From: an uncultured Akkermansia sp.
GTDB lineage: Bacteria > Verrucomicrobiota > Verrucomicrobiia > Verrucomicrobiales > Akkermansiaceae
Assembly (NCBI GenBank): GCA_947589295.1
Contig: CANQBZ010000011.1
Span: 1-55,448, forward strand
Length of the DNA stretch: 55,448 nucleotides
Direction: 5' to 3'
Shown in pieces: positions 33,145 to 41,445 of the stretch (within the stretch, counting starts at the first letter, position 1; each line of letters starts with the position of its first letter). The translations under genes were made by a program, and so were the position numbers. Below the pieces are notes generated by a model. It did not search any database and was not told the DNA's origin. It saw nothing but the letters and a program-made list of their open reading frames with translations.

Positions 33145-34026
33145 TTAGTTGCCTTTTTTGTGAAAGAGTCGATGCTTGAGTTTTTTCCACTTGTAGCGCA
33201 AGAAGGTTCTCAAGAGAAACCCGTGATGCCCCATCAACTGCACCATTTGCCGGTAAATGCCCTCATCGGCCAGGAAGGCTCCGGCAAAACTTTCCATAAT
33301 CTTGCGGTCTATCAGGCTTCTCTGCTTCCCGGTAAGCGCCAATCCCCTTGCCCACGAAACAATCCCTTCCGCCGCCGGAGCCACATCATGCTGCAAGGCT
33401 GCTCGATGCTCAGCGCTCCACGGTGAGGGGCGATACGTGTAGTAGACGCCCGGCACTGTGACCACCTCCCGCGCATAGTAGAACGCTTGAAACAAGAAAA
33501 GGTTGTCCTCCCAATGTATTCCCTCTGCGAAACGGACGTGGCTTCCCCGGATCATGTCAGCCCGAAACAGTTTGTCAAACGTCGCCCCATTCTTGATTCG
33601 AGCGTACTTCTTTTCAAAGCTGTCCAGACGGGTGACGGCGGAATGCTCCACCCACTTCTTCCCTCGCAGCATAATCCCTCCCCATACGATATCCACTCCC
33701 TCTTCCGCATGCCTCATAAGCTCTTCGTAATATCCCGCCTCCACAATGTCATCCGACTCCGCAAACCCAATCCATTCCCCTCCGGCTTGCTCGATGCCAA
33801 GATTCCTCGCTCCCCCCGACCCCGTCCTCTCCGTCTGCTCAATGAGACGAATTCGCGGGTCGCTCAACTTCTCCAACGCACACCGCATCCCTTCCCCATT
33901 CCCCAGCCATACCACAAGTATCTCCATGTCCCTGTATGTTTGTGCACACAGGGATGCTATGCAATCTTCTATCGTACTCCCAGCATCTCGAACAGGTACG
34001 ATGATATTTATCTTCCCTTGGTCCAC
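33145..34026 (-). CDS. GT2-family glycosyltransferase
   Basis: A 293-residue GT-A enzyme starting at GTG 34026 (the protein begins MDQGKINIIVPVRDAGST), with a purine-rich GAGAG upstream. It has the nucleotide-binding N-terminal strand INIIVPVRDAG, GGARNLGIEQAGGEWIGFAESDD with the metal-binding acidic pair, and a C-terminal helical tail rich in Arg and Lys. GT2 proteins transfer sugars from nucleotide donors to a lipid- or glycan-linked acceptor. It is the first gene of the 18-gene run. The donor may be the deoxyheptose made by the next four genes, but that is inference. Confidence 0.9.
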   Translation of the reverse strand: MDQGKINIIVPVRDAGSTIEDCIASLCAQTYRDMEILVVWLGNGEGMRCALEKLSDPRIRLIEQTERTGSGGARNLGIEQAGGEWIGFAESDDIVEAGYYEELMRHAEEGVDIVWGGIMLRGKKWVEHSAVTRLDSFEKKYARIKNGATFDKLFRADMIRGSHVRFAEGIHWEDNLFLFQAFYYAREVVTVPGVYYTYRPSPWSAEHRAALQHDVAPAAEGIVSWARGLALTGKQRSLIDRKIMESFAGAFLADEGIYRQMVQLMGHHGFLLRTFLRYKWKKLKHRLFHKKGN

Positions 34027-34510
34027 TTTTCTCTCGTCTGTTGTTAGGTTCTCTCCGATGCCCTGATTCCCTCGCCTCCTTGCGGGTGCACGCAGTATAT
34101 CTCTTTTTAAATGCGATGTACTTGGTTAATTTTGTATTTGATTCAAGAAGAATCATTTACATAACAAGCTCACCTCTTTTCTTGTCAAACGCGCCTCAAA
34201 ATTCCGAACCCCCTGACTCCTTGCTTTTGTTGGAAAATGAAGCTTTGCAAGATTTTTGTCTGTACATCTCTTTTAAAAAGAGATAAGCAGAAGGGCGGAC
34301 AGATGGAATATTTGAGAATGAAACACGTAGAGCATATGACGAACCCATGACGAGACAGCAAACAGAGAAATTTAATGCAGCAGCATCAAACGGACTTCAT
34401 TGCACAACCCATCTGGGTCATGGGGGAGGAGCAACGAGGCCGGAGCCGTTAAGATTCGGAGCTGCAAAGAAACTTGCTTTATAGTGAGAGAAAGGTATAA
34501 TGAAGGCGTT
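34027..34510. other. Intergenic region between surface cluster and pyrE
   Basis: About 480 bases with no convincing gene, containing control signals for two divergent units. For the minus-strand cluster, TATACT lies near 34095-34100 with a weak -35, and TGATTC-AAGAA-GAATCA (34139-34155) is an inverted repeat. A near-perfect palindrome, ATCTCTTTT-A-AAAAGAGAT, spans 34266-34284. A related half, ATCTCTTTTTAAA, lies near 34098, so a regulator could bind both. The pyrE promoter is at its right end. Confidence 0.55.
34474..34501 (+). promoter_or_regulatory. Promoter of pyrE
   Basis: TTGCTT (34474-34479), a 16-nt spacer and a perfect TATAAT (34496-34501). The -10 ends 9 nt before the ATG at 34511, so the transcript would be leaderless or have a leader of one or two bases. 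AAGG near 34503 would lie upstream of that start. Confidence 0.55.
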
Positions 34511-35080
34511 ATGGACGAGAGGAAAAAGAACGAACTGTTGCAGATCCTGCTGAAGAAATCCATCAAGACCGGGCACTTTATCCTCGCTTCCGGCAAGGAG
34601 AGCGATTTGTACTGCGATTGCCGCGTTACGACGTTGGATGCGCGCGGCGCCAACCTCATCGGAGAACTCGGCTGGCAGCTTGTGCGCGATGTCATTCTAC
34701 CACGCTTTCCTTCCGTCTCCGCCATCGGCGGCATGACCATGGGGGCCGACCCAATTTCGCTGGCCATCGGCATGTACTCGGCCTCTGCCCCGTCACCTCT
34801 CGGCATCTTCACTGTTCGTAAGGAAGCGAAAGACCACGGCCGCGGCAAACGTATTGAAGGCAATTTCTCTGCGGGCGATTCCGTCATCGTGGTGGATGAT
34901 GTGATCACCACGGGCGGCTCTACCATCAAGGCTATTGACGCCATTGAAGCCGAGGGGGGCAAAGTGCTGGCTGCCTTTGTGCTGGTGGATCGCGAGGAAG
35001 GAGGACGCGAGGCCATTGAAAGCCGAGGAGTGCCGGTGTATTCGCTCTTCACGCGCCGCAGCATCTTCGGCGACCAATAA
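34511..35080 (+). CDS. pyrE: Orotate phosphoribosyltransferase
   Basis: A 189-residue enzyme of pyrimidine synthesis that joins orotate and PRPP to give OMP. It starts MDERKKNELLQILLKKSIKT at ATG 34511; an upstream in-frame ATG at 34400 would precede the promoter. The PRPP-binding motif is VIVVDDVITTGGSTIKAI. The flexible catalytic loop lies in TVRKEAKDHGRGKRIEG, and FILASGKESDLYCDCR is the orotate-binding start of the fold. It lies 8 nt before nagZ on the same strand. Confidence 0.95.
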   Translation: MDERKKNELLQILLKKSIKTGHFILASGKESDLYCDCRVTTLDARGANLIGELGWQLVRDVILPRFPSVSAIGGMTMGADPISLAIGMYSASAPSPLGIFTVRKEAKDHGRGKRIEGNFSAGDSVIVVDDVITTGGSTIKAIDAIEAEGGKVLAAFVLVDREEGGREAIESRGVPVYSLFTRRSIFGDQ

Positions 35081-35088
35081 AAGGCCCC

Positions 35089-36156
35089 ATGCTCCCCCTG
35101 CTCGCAGGAATTGAAAGCACAGCGCTCTCGGAACGAGAGAGCGCGCTTTTTTCACGTCTGCAGCCAGCCGGGTATATCCTCTTCTCCCGCAACATGCAGG
35201 ATCCCGAGGAAACGCGCGAGCTTACCGATTCCCTGCGCCGTCTCTCCACCGGGCCCCATTCTCCCATCATTGCGGTGGATCAGGAGGGAGGGCGCGTGGT
35301 GCGCACAACTGCCTTCGGCCTCTCTTTTCCTTCCGCCGCAGCTCTTGCCGCCACCCACGATTCACACCTTATCGAACAAGCAGCGCTTATGACCGCTCGC
35401 TGCCTGTTTTCCCTGGGAATCAACACAGATTTAGCGCCGGTACTTGATCTCTCTTCGCCCCACACCAATGCCTTGGGCGGGCGCTGTTGGGGCGCCGACA
35501 CTCAAGACGTCATCTCCTACGCAGGGCTGTGGAATCGCGTCCTCTCGCGCCGGGGCATCATGACTTGTGGCAAGCATTTCCCGGGCATGGGCGCGGCCCA
35601 ATGCGACCCGCATTTTACCCTGCCCATCATCTCCACTACACGCAGCGGCTTTTTAGACAATGGCGCCGCCACACCCTTCACCGCGCTCATGCCGGAGCTT
35701 CCCTCCATCATGGTGGCGCATGTGCAAGCTGCCGACCTGGATACCCAGCTGCCCTCTTCTCTCTCCCAGACCGTGGTGCAGGATTTTCTGCGCACCCAAC
35801 TGGGATATGAGGGCGTGGTGTTCACCGATGACCTGTGCATGGGAGCCATCACCTCCCTCTACTCCCCGGAGCAAGCCGCGCAGCTCGCCCTGCTGGCCGG
35901 ATGCGATGCCCCGCTCATCTGCCACCACGCTATCGACCTGCTGGAACCTGTCGCAGAGGCTTTGAGAGATGTATCGCCGCACACCTTGCAGCGCGCCGAG
36001 GAACGGCTAGAACGCTTTTGCATGCTCATCCCGAATGCCCTGCCATCAATGACTTTCCTGGCCTACCGCGACTTTGCACGAGAGCTGCAGTCTTTCTGCT
36101 CCCGCATTCCGGAACCATCCGGCACCGTTGCCTTTTCCCCCGTGCAGCACATGTGA
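35089..36156 (+). CDS. nagZ: Beta-N-acetylhexosaminidase (NagZ-like, GH3)
   Basis: A 355-residue cytosolic GH3 glycosidase; no signal peptide. It has VDQEGGRVVRTTAFG, LGINTDLAPVLDL, and GKHFPGMGAAQCDPHFTLP. The last is a variant of KHFPGHGDTxxDSH that keeps the His but changes the GHGDT part. The nucleophile Asp is in GVVFTDDLCMGAI. NagZ removes GlcNAc from anhydromuropeptides during peptidoglycan recycling. The changed loop deserves care, but the overall match is strong. It ends 7 nt before the convergent recF gene. Confidence 0.85.
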   Translation: MLPLLAGIESTALSERESALFSRLQPAGYILFSRNMQDPEETRELTDSLRRLSTGPHSPIIAVDQEGGRVVRTTAFGLSFPSAAALAATHDSHLIEQAALMTARCLFSLGINTDLAPVLDLSSPHTNALGGRCWGADTQDVISYAGLWNRVLSRRGIMTCGKHFPGMGAAQCDPHFTLPIISTTRSGFLDNGAATPFTALMPELPSIMVAHVQAADLDTQLPSSLSQTVVQDFLRTQLGYEGVVFTDDLCMGAITSLYSPEQAAQLALLAGCDAPLICHHAIDLLEPVAEALRDVSPHTLQRAEERLERFCMLIPNALPSMTFLAYRDFARELQSFCSRIPEPSGTVAFSPVQHM

Positions 36157-36163
36157 GCCACCG

Positions 36164-37219
36164 TCAGACTAAAGTAGCCTGATGGATTCTTTGCACGGGG
36201 AGGGGAAGCTGCTCGTCCTCCAACCAATTGAGGTGCGTGGTGGTGATGAACACCTGCCCATCGGGAGGCAGCGCCTTAAGCAAAGCTTTGCGCCGCTGGG
36301 GATCAAGCTCGCCAAATATATCGTCTATGAGCAACACCGGGGCGGAACCTGTCTCCGTTTGCAAAAGACTTGCCTGCGCCAACATGAGCGCCACAGCCAA
36401 GGTGCGTTGCTGGCCTTCGGATGCGTAGGCCGCCGCAGGTTCTCCGCCGATACTCAGTCGCACATCATCTCGATGCGGACCTACAGTGGTGAATCCCGCG
36501 CGCAAATCTGCTTCCAGCGCCTGTGTGATGCCCCGCAGCAAGGGAAGACGCGTTGAGACATCGTAACGCAGAGCCACCAATTCTCGAGAATGCCCGCTGA
36601 TGCGCGCATGGTGCTCGACCACATGCGGCTCAAGCAGACGTACCAGCTCCTCCCGCAGAGCTATGAGTCTCTCCCCATGCTGCGCGAGTACATCCGCGTA
36701 GCTTCGCAATGCCTGCATGTCTGGTCTCGCGTGCCGCAAGAGCAAATTACGCGATTTGAGGGCACGCTTATAGTTGAGCAACTCCGCGCGGTACTCCGGG
36801 TGCCATTGGGCGCCGAGAAAATCCAGGTAATCGCGGCGCAACTCGGCAGCTCCGCTCACCAGCCCCAAATCACGGTTGCCGAGCCATGCCACCGGCGGGG
36901 CAGCATTCAAATATTGCGCGTAATCCCGCACTTCATTGCCATCCACCTGCATTTCCAAGCGGTGCGCTTGCCACACCACGCGCCGACGTCCGTGTTGCGT
37001 ATCTATGGACACCCCGAACTGAGCGCACCCGTGCCGCACGAGGCGAGAAAGCCTGCCCGTACGCGGGCTGTGCAGCGTGAGCCCCACGCAGATGGCTTCG
37101 ATTAAACTTGTTTTCCCCTGCGCGTTATCCCCCAGCAGCAGGGCGCCCTGCACCGGGATCTCCCAGTTGAGCTGCCCGTAGCATCGGAAATCCCGTACTC
37201 GCAGAGCCTGCAGCATCAC
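36164..37219 (-). CDS. recF: DNA replication and repair protein RecF
   Basis: A 351-residue ABC-type ATPase. Walker A is GDNAQGKTS (30-38), the ABC signature is ASEGQQRTLAVALMLAQ, and Walker B is PVLLIDDIFGELDPQRR. ITTTHLNWL is the switch His region. RecF helps load RecA at gaps and restart forks. The start ATG overlaps the plsC stop (ATGA). It is not next to dnaA/dnaN in this window, which is usual outside the classic origin cluster in many phyla. It is convergent with nagZ. Confidence 0.93.
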   Translation of the reverse strand: MMLQALRVRDFRCYGQLNWEIPVQGALLLGDNAQGKTSLIEAICVGLTLHSPRTGRLSRLVRHGCAQFGVSIDTQHGRRRVVWQAHRLEMQVDGNEVRDYAQYLNAAPPVAWLGNRDLGLVSGAAELRRDYLDFLGAQWHPEYRAELLNYKRALKSRNLLLRHARPDMQALRSYADVLAQHGERLIALREELVRLLEPHVVEHHARISGHSRELVALRYDVSTRLPLLRGITQALEADLRAGFTTVGPHRDDVRLSIGGEPAAAYASEGQQRTLAVALMLAQASLLQTETGSAPVLLIDDIFGELDPQRRKALLKALPPDGQVFITTTHLNWLEDEQLPLPVQRIHQATLV

Positions 37220-37839
37220 TCAATCTCCGTGGGTAGAGCACGGATAGCGTCCATAATCTTCTGTCCCAAACGCAACTGGGCAGGCCGTCCCTTGGCGCGC
37301 AGCTCCTCCGCGCCGAAGGGAATGGGGTCGCCCACACTCACTGTGAGGGGGCAAAAGCGAAGCTTTTTGCTGTGGACAGGCAAACTCTCGAAAGCGCCCT
37401 CGATGCGAAGCGGCTGCACGGGAACAGTTGCCAATTTACTGATGATGAGACCGATGCCGGGCATAGCATCATGAATCTCGCCATCCGGACTGCGCGATCC
37501 CTCAGGAAAAATGACGATACGTCCTCCACTGCGCAGCAATCGCATCACCTTCAGGATACTCCCGGGATCCGGCTTGTCCTGATTGATCGGCAATGCATAG
37601 CAAAGGGGAAGCACCTGCTTCATCACCGGAGGATCAAACAATGTGCTTCTCGCTAAAAAATGCACGGGACTCTCAAACATTTGCCCAAGCAGAGGCGGGT
37701 CAATATAGCTCTCGTGATTCGCCACGTAAATGCACGCCCCTCGCTGGATAAGCTTATCGTACCCGATGATGCGGAGCTGAAAAAAGCTTCCGAATATCCC
37801 GCGCAACAGTGAGTGCCCCAAAAAGTAAACCGGATTCAT
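37216..37839 (-). CDS. plsC: 1-acyl-sn-glycerol-3-phosphate acyltransferase (PlsC-like)
   Basis: A 207-residue membrane-associated acyltransferase. The catalytic motif is NHESYID (His42, Asp47). The second block is IFPEGSRSPDG, which binds the glycerol phosphate, and VPVQPLRIEGAFESLPV is block IV. It acylates lysophosphatidic acid at sn-2 for phospholipids. It follows cmk by 2 nt and overlaps recF by 4 nt, so the three genes are likely cotranscribed from the strong cmk promoter. Confidence 0.9.
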   Translation of the reverse strand: MNPVYFLGHSLLRGIFGSFFQLRIIGYDKLIQRGACIYVANHESYIDPPLLGQMFESPVHFLARSTLFDPPVMKQVLPLCYALPINQDKPDPGSILKVMRLLRSGGRIVIFPEGSRSPDGEIHDAMPGIGLIISKLATVPVQPLRIEGAFESLPVHSKKLRFCPLTVSVGDPIPFGAEELRAKGRPAQLRLGQKIMDAIRALPTEIE

Positions 37840-37841
37840 GC

Positions 37842-38483
37842 CTAGACTCGCGTTTTGTCTTTGATGTCGTTCACAATTTCGGCAACGACTTGTTCAATGG
37901 TCATATCGGAGGTATCGATCACGCATGCGTCTGCCGCCCGAGTAAGCGGGGCGCAAGCTCGCTCGCGGTCGTTTTTATCGCGCTCGCTGATGGAATCTGT
38001 CAGCCCTTGCGCCGCCCGACGAGCCGCGCGCACTTCTTCCGATGCCGTCACAAAATACTTAAACGGCGTGTCCGGAAAAACAACCGTGCCGATGTCGCGC
38101 CCTTCCATCACCACCGCCTCACTCTCGTTGTATTCGCGCTGCTTGTTCAGCAAAAAGGCACGAACCTCCGGGATAGCAGCCACCAACGACACACTGTCGT
38201 TCACCACCGACTCGGTAAGTTCGTTTTTCAATCGCTTGCCTGCACACAGCACGGTGGAAACCGCTCCATCCTTTCCAAAATCCAGCGGCATGGTCGGCAG
38301 CATGGCAACTATTTTTTCACTCTGCGCAGGCGTCACTCCCTGCTGCGCCAAATACCACGCAATGGCTCGGTACATAGCTCCGGTGTTGATGAAGGTGTAT
38401 CCCAATTCCTTAGCAACAAGCTTCGCTACCGTTGATTTACCGGACGCCGCCGGTCCGTCTATGGCTATTGCCGGTGGTTTCAT
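37842..38483 (-). CDS. cmk: Cytidylate kinase
   Basis: A 213-residue kinase that phosphorylates CMP and dCMP. Walker A is GPAASGKST (10-18). NTGAMYRAIAWY and GRDIGTVVFPDTPFKYFVTA are diagnostic of Cmk, and RAARRAAQGL with the following lid is normal. ATG 38483 is preferred over an upstream TTG, because the TTG overlaps the -10 box. It is the first gene of a cmk-plsC-recF unit. Confidence 0.93.
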   Translation of the reverse strand: MKPPAIAIDGPAASGKSTVAKLVAKELGYTFINTGAMYRAIAWYLAQQGVTPAQSEKIVAMLPTMPLDFGKDGAVSTVLCAGKRLKNELTESVVNDSVSLVAAIPEVRAFLLNKQREYNESEAVVMEGRDIGTVVFPDTPFKYFVTASEEVRAARRAAQGLTDSISERDKNDRERACAPLTRAADACVIDTSDMTIEQVVAEIVNDIKDKTRV

Positions 38484-38491
38484 ATGGCTCA

Positions 38492-38520
38492 AGTATAATC
38501 TGCCATTCAGCCCGTGTCAA
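38492..38520 (-). promoter_or_regulatory. Strong promoter of cmk-plsC-recF
   Basis: Minus strand TTGACA (38520-38515), a 17-nt spacer and TATACT (38497-38492), nearly full consensus. The -10 ends 8 nt before the cmk ATG (38483), so the transcript would have at most a few bases of leader and no Shine-Dalgarno sequence. Confidence 0.65.
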
Positions 38521-38556
38521 GGCGCATTGGCTTCCTGTTTGCCGCACTGCGATGAA

Positions 38557-39312
38557 CTACTGCGCGTAGCTGTGCAGAGAATCAGCCGCAACCGGCGCCA
38601 TATTGACAATGAGAAAAGTGACCAGCACGGCGACGAAACCAAGGATTAGCAGAGCGCGTTGCTTGCCCGGGCTCGAATTCTGAGCGTGAAAATAGATGAG
38701 GTAAATCACCCATGTGATGAGCGACCATACCTCCTTGATATCCCAAGCCCAGTAGCGTCCCCACGCCGCATCTGCCCACAGCGCGCCGCTGCACAGCCCA
38801 AAGGTCAGGAAGGGAAATGCCAAGCGCGCTAGTATATGCGCTGCCTCAAGCCGCGGGAGCTGGCGGACACCCCAAGCTCCCGCCGCATAGAGAGCAGAGA
38901 GCGTCAGCATTGCATACGCTGCCACGTAGCTGGTGACATGGGGAACAAACCATGGGGATTGCAGAGCCGGCGCTTGCCTCCACCCAGCCTGCAAAGGCAT
39001 ACACAAGGCACCTACGAGCGCCACTGCCGCCACTCCGGCAATACCAGCTCCCGACTGCACCCCGTTGTGCCGCAAATAGGCCCACACAGGCGCAAGCAAC
39101 AGCGGCAAAGCGCAAAGCACATGGCGCATATTGCCCAGCGGAGGAGCCTGCGCCGCCCACGCATTCGCCGCAAGCAACAGCACGCAGCACGCCAGCCCCG
39201 CACCCAATATGCGTTCGCCGCCCACAGAGGCCCGCCGCGCGAGCAGAAGCACGCAGGCCGCTGCAAACAGCAATGTCGGCAAGACAGTGAGTATGGTGAG
39301 GAGCGTGTTCAT
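38557..39312 (-). CDS. ccsA: Cytochrome c biogenesis protein CcsA-like (heme handling)
   Basis: A 251-residue membrane protein starting at ATG 39312 (MNTLLTILTVLPTLLFAAAC) with about 8 hydrophobic segments. The heme-handling WWD-type domain is clear: WGRYWAWDIKEVWSLITWVI, with conserved His in HVTSYVAAYAML and in YFHAQ. CcsA with ResB/CcsB makes the system II heme lyase that attaches heme to c-type cytochromes outside the inner membrane. Its start overlaps the stop of the ResB-like gene by 4 nt. Confidence 0.88.
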   Translation of the reverse strand: MNTLLTILTVLPTLLFAAACVLLLARRASVGGERILGAGLACCVLLLAANAWAAQAPPLGNMRHVLCALPLLLAPVWAYLRHNGVQSGAGIAGVAAVALVGALCMPLQAGWRQAPALQSPWFVPHVTSYVAAYAMLTLSALYAAGAWGVRQLPRLEAAHILARLAFPFLTFGLCSGALWADAAWGRYWAWDIKEVWSLITWVIYLIYFHAQNSSPGKQRALLILGFVAVLVTFLIVNMAPVAADSLHSYAQ

Positions 39313-40364
39313 GCCTGTGTTGACCGTTTGTTTCCAAATGCCCAAGCAAAGCAGCAGAGGAAAACGCCCACCAATCCCGCAAATACCAAGGGGCGCCCCG
39401 GAGCTCGACGGAGCAAGAGTTGCACCTGCCGACCATCCTCGCTGCAACTCATCAGATAAATTCGCCAATCGCCCCAACTCGCGGGGGCATTGACGCGCAG
39501 GGTGACTTCGCGCGACTCACCATCGCCTCGTGCGGCGGACAAGCGGCACACGGCCCGGTACTCTTTCACGGGACCTGGCTGCTGCACCAGAACGCGCATC
39601 GGCGAACCGGGCAAAGCCAGATACCGCCCTTCGCCCCCCGGAAGAGCACGTAACTCTGCCACGGGCCATTGCTCTTGCCCGCAGCGGATGGTTCCGCCTT
39701 CGCGCTTCGCCTCGGCAATCGGCAGCCAACGACCGTTTCGATGCTCCAGCAGGGTGTATGTATGCGAACTTCCGTAGCGCTCTATTTGCATATCCTTCAC
39801 TTCCACCAAAAACGGCACCAATGCGTCCCTCATTTTATTACGAACCACGGACGGCTCACCGATGCAACGAGTGAGTGCAAGCCGCTGCTCAGCGTAGGCA
39901 TCCACAAAGACTCCCGCTACCACCAGCACGACGCTCAGGTGCGCTACCGCAAGCCACAGTTTTTCCACACGGAGACTCAGGTGCGCCAGATAGCCAAAAA
40001 TGATGCTAAAAAGAACTCCCACTGTCGCCAAACACCCCATTCCTACCGCTCCGAACCACTTGCCGCCGCCCATGCCCGCCCAGCGCAGCGACTCCCCCCC
40101 GCAATACACGAATACAGACACTCCGGACACCACAAGGGAAAGTGAAATGACTCCGAGCAGCGTCCTCAACCGATGCCCCGCCGAAAGTCTCCACGCTGCC
40201 CATCCGCACACCACGCCCGTCATCCCGCCCAAGAGGCGCATCAGACCCCCGCCATACACCGCCGCCACACCTCCCCAAGGCAAGCCCCCTGCCAGCAGCA
40301 ACACGCACAACGCCCCGAGCAGCATCCCGGTTGCCCGAAGCATGGGGCTTCTTTCACTCATCAT
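39309..40364 (-). CDS. ResB/CcsB-like cytochrome c biogenesis protein
   Basis: A 351-residue membrane protein. Four hydrophobic N-terminal segments (about residues 10-30, 35-55, 70-90 and 125-150) precede a soluble domain of about 170 residues and one C-terminal segment (PLVFAGLVGVFLCCFAWAFG). The soluble part has GSPMRVLVQQPGPVKEYRAV and VNAPASWGDWRIYLMSCSED, a match to the periplasmic ResB domain and its G-W-RIY-S segment. Partner of CcsA. ATG 40364 follows the LpxR-like stop by 2 nt; it sits in a small gene cluster with an outer membrane deacylase. Confidence 0.75.
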   Translation of the reverse strand: MMSERSPMLRATGMLLGALCVLLLAGGLPWGGVAAVYGGGLMRLLGGMTGVVCGWAAWRLSAGHRLRTLLGVISLSLVVSGVSVFVYCGGESLRWAGMGGGKWFGAVGMGCLATVGVLFSIIFGYLAHLSLRVEKLWLAVAHLSVVLVVAGVFVDAYAEQRLALTRCIGEPSVVRNKMRDALVPFLVEVKDMQIERYGSSHTYTLLEHRNGRWLPIAEAKREGGTIRCGQEQWPVAELRALPGGEGRYLALPGSPMRVLVQQPGPVKEYRAVCRLSAARGDGESREVTLRVNAPASWGDWRIYLMSCSEDGRQVQLLLRRAPGRPLVFAGLVGVFLCCFAWAFGNKRSTQA

Positions 40365-40366
40365 TC

Positions 40367-41332
40367 TCACCAATTCCAAGTCAGGGCAAACACGCCCATA
40401 AGGGAGTTTTTATCTTGTGTGCGGTAGGTACGGCTGTGCAGCGAGAGACCTGCATAATAATCAATGCCCTTGTAAGCCACGCCCACGCCCAGCTGTGCCT
40501 GCACCTGCCAAGGAGTACGCCCGCACGTGCGGTCAAAGTGGTGAAAGACGCCGCCCTCTATCGTCATATCCCGCGCTACATACTCACCAAACAAACCTGC
40601 AAGCAGGAAATAAGAAATCTTACCGGGGTCGTAGGTCGGTTTGCGCAGCAGGCTAATGCCAAAATTCCCTGTTTCAATATCATTTGTTGTCATGCTAGGT
40701 GGCAGGTTGCGCCCAATGCGGTAGATCATTCCAACGCCGCCGGAGATATTGAAAGTGCCCACTGACTCTCGCACATACACGCGCATCTCGCTCTCCCACT
40801 CGTGGCGCAGGGTTTGCTCTTTCAGCAGCCACTCCTGCCGCGAGGCAAGCTGTACTGTTACCTCCGATCGAACTTGATCGTTCCACCCGCACCACTTATC
40901 CATGTGCAGCAGATCATGCACTGCATTTTGAGTTTTGCCGGCCAATGACGCCTTGCCCGTGGTGCCCACCTGAAGCTCAGTGCCACAGCCGAATTTTTCC
41001 CCACGGTACAAGTGGCCGCCTCCGAGCGCCAGATAACCGCAATAGGGATGCTGTCCGGGAACACTGCCATAGCTGTGATCCTCAGGAGTATACATATTCT
41101 GCGTAAGAGTGACTGCCCAAGCCTGTTTCTCAGAAATCTCGCGTGTAAAGTCAATCCGCGTACCGTGGGAGAAATTGCAGTCCTCGCCGGATATGGAATC
41201 ATTCTGAAAGACGCCATGCAAATGATTTTTCGGTGCGCTCGTACAGCCCGGCTCTCCGAGTTGAGGCACCGGGTTGGCGTATCCTGCCACACCTGCAACA
41301 GCTGCATAGACAACGACCGGTAATAATCCCAT
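40367..41332 (-). CDS. LpxR-family lipid A deacylase-like outer membrane protein
   Basis: A 321-residue outer membrane beta-barrel protein. The N-terminus MGLLPVVVYAAVAGVAGYA is signal-like although weakly charged. FQNDSISGED and SHGTRIDFTREISEKQ, then LTQNMYTPEDHS and GQHPYCGYLALGGGH, follow the LpxR (DUF2219) pattern of ND-x-TDxGYTxG, Q-xYTPxD and DRPYAGYL. The final strand ends in ALTWNW with an aromatic C-terminus, as in barrel proteins. LpxR removes the 3'-acyloxyacyl chain of lipid A, changing immune recognition. It is the first gene before resB-like and ccsA-like. Confidence 0.78.
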   Translation of the reverse strand: MGLLPVVVYAAVAGVAGYANPVPQLGEPGCTSAPKNHLHGVFQNDSISGEDCNFSHGTRIDFTREISEKQAWAVTLTQNMYTPEDHSYGSVPGQHPYCGYLALGGGHLYRGEKFGCGTELQVGTTGKASLAGKTQNAVHDLLHMDKWCGWNDQVRSEVTVQLASRQEWLLKEQTLRHEWESEMRVYVRESVGTFNISGGVGMIYRIGRNLPPSMTTNDIETGNFGISLLRKPTYDPGKISYFLLAGLFGEYVARDMTIEGGVFHHFDRTCGRTPWQVQAQLGVGVAYKGIDYYAGLSLHSRTYRTQDKNSLMGVFALTWNW

Positions 41333-41338
41333 GCCCCT

Positions 41339-41367
41339 AATCTATTCTAATAAACAATGGGGGTCAA
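41339..41367 (-). promoter_or_regulatory. Promoter of LpxR-like/ResB/CcsA unit, leaderless
   Basis: Minus strand TTGACC (41367-41362), a 17-nt spacer and TAGATT (41344-41339). The -10 ends 6 nt before the ATG at 41332. AGGGGC lies in those 6 nt and would be upstream of the transcription start. Confidence 0.5.
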
Positions 41368-41376
41368 GCCTATTTT

Positions 41377-41398
41377 GCAGGCGTATCGCACATACCTG
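41377..41398. terminator. Possible hairpin after autotransporter gene
   Basis: GCAGGCGTAT and ATACCTGC arms with a bulge, about 50 nt after the autotransporter stop (41446). There is no T-run, so it may only be a 3'-end-stabilising hairpin. It lies just upstream of the next promoter. Confidence 0.3.
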
Positions 41399-41445
41399 CG
41401 GCATAGGGAAGTCGCCCATCCTTGTCACCCGCCAAGCCCCATCAA

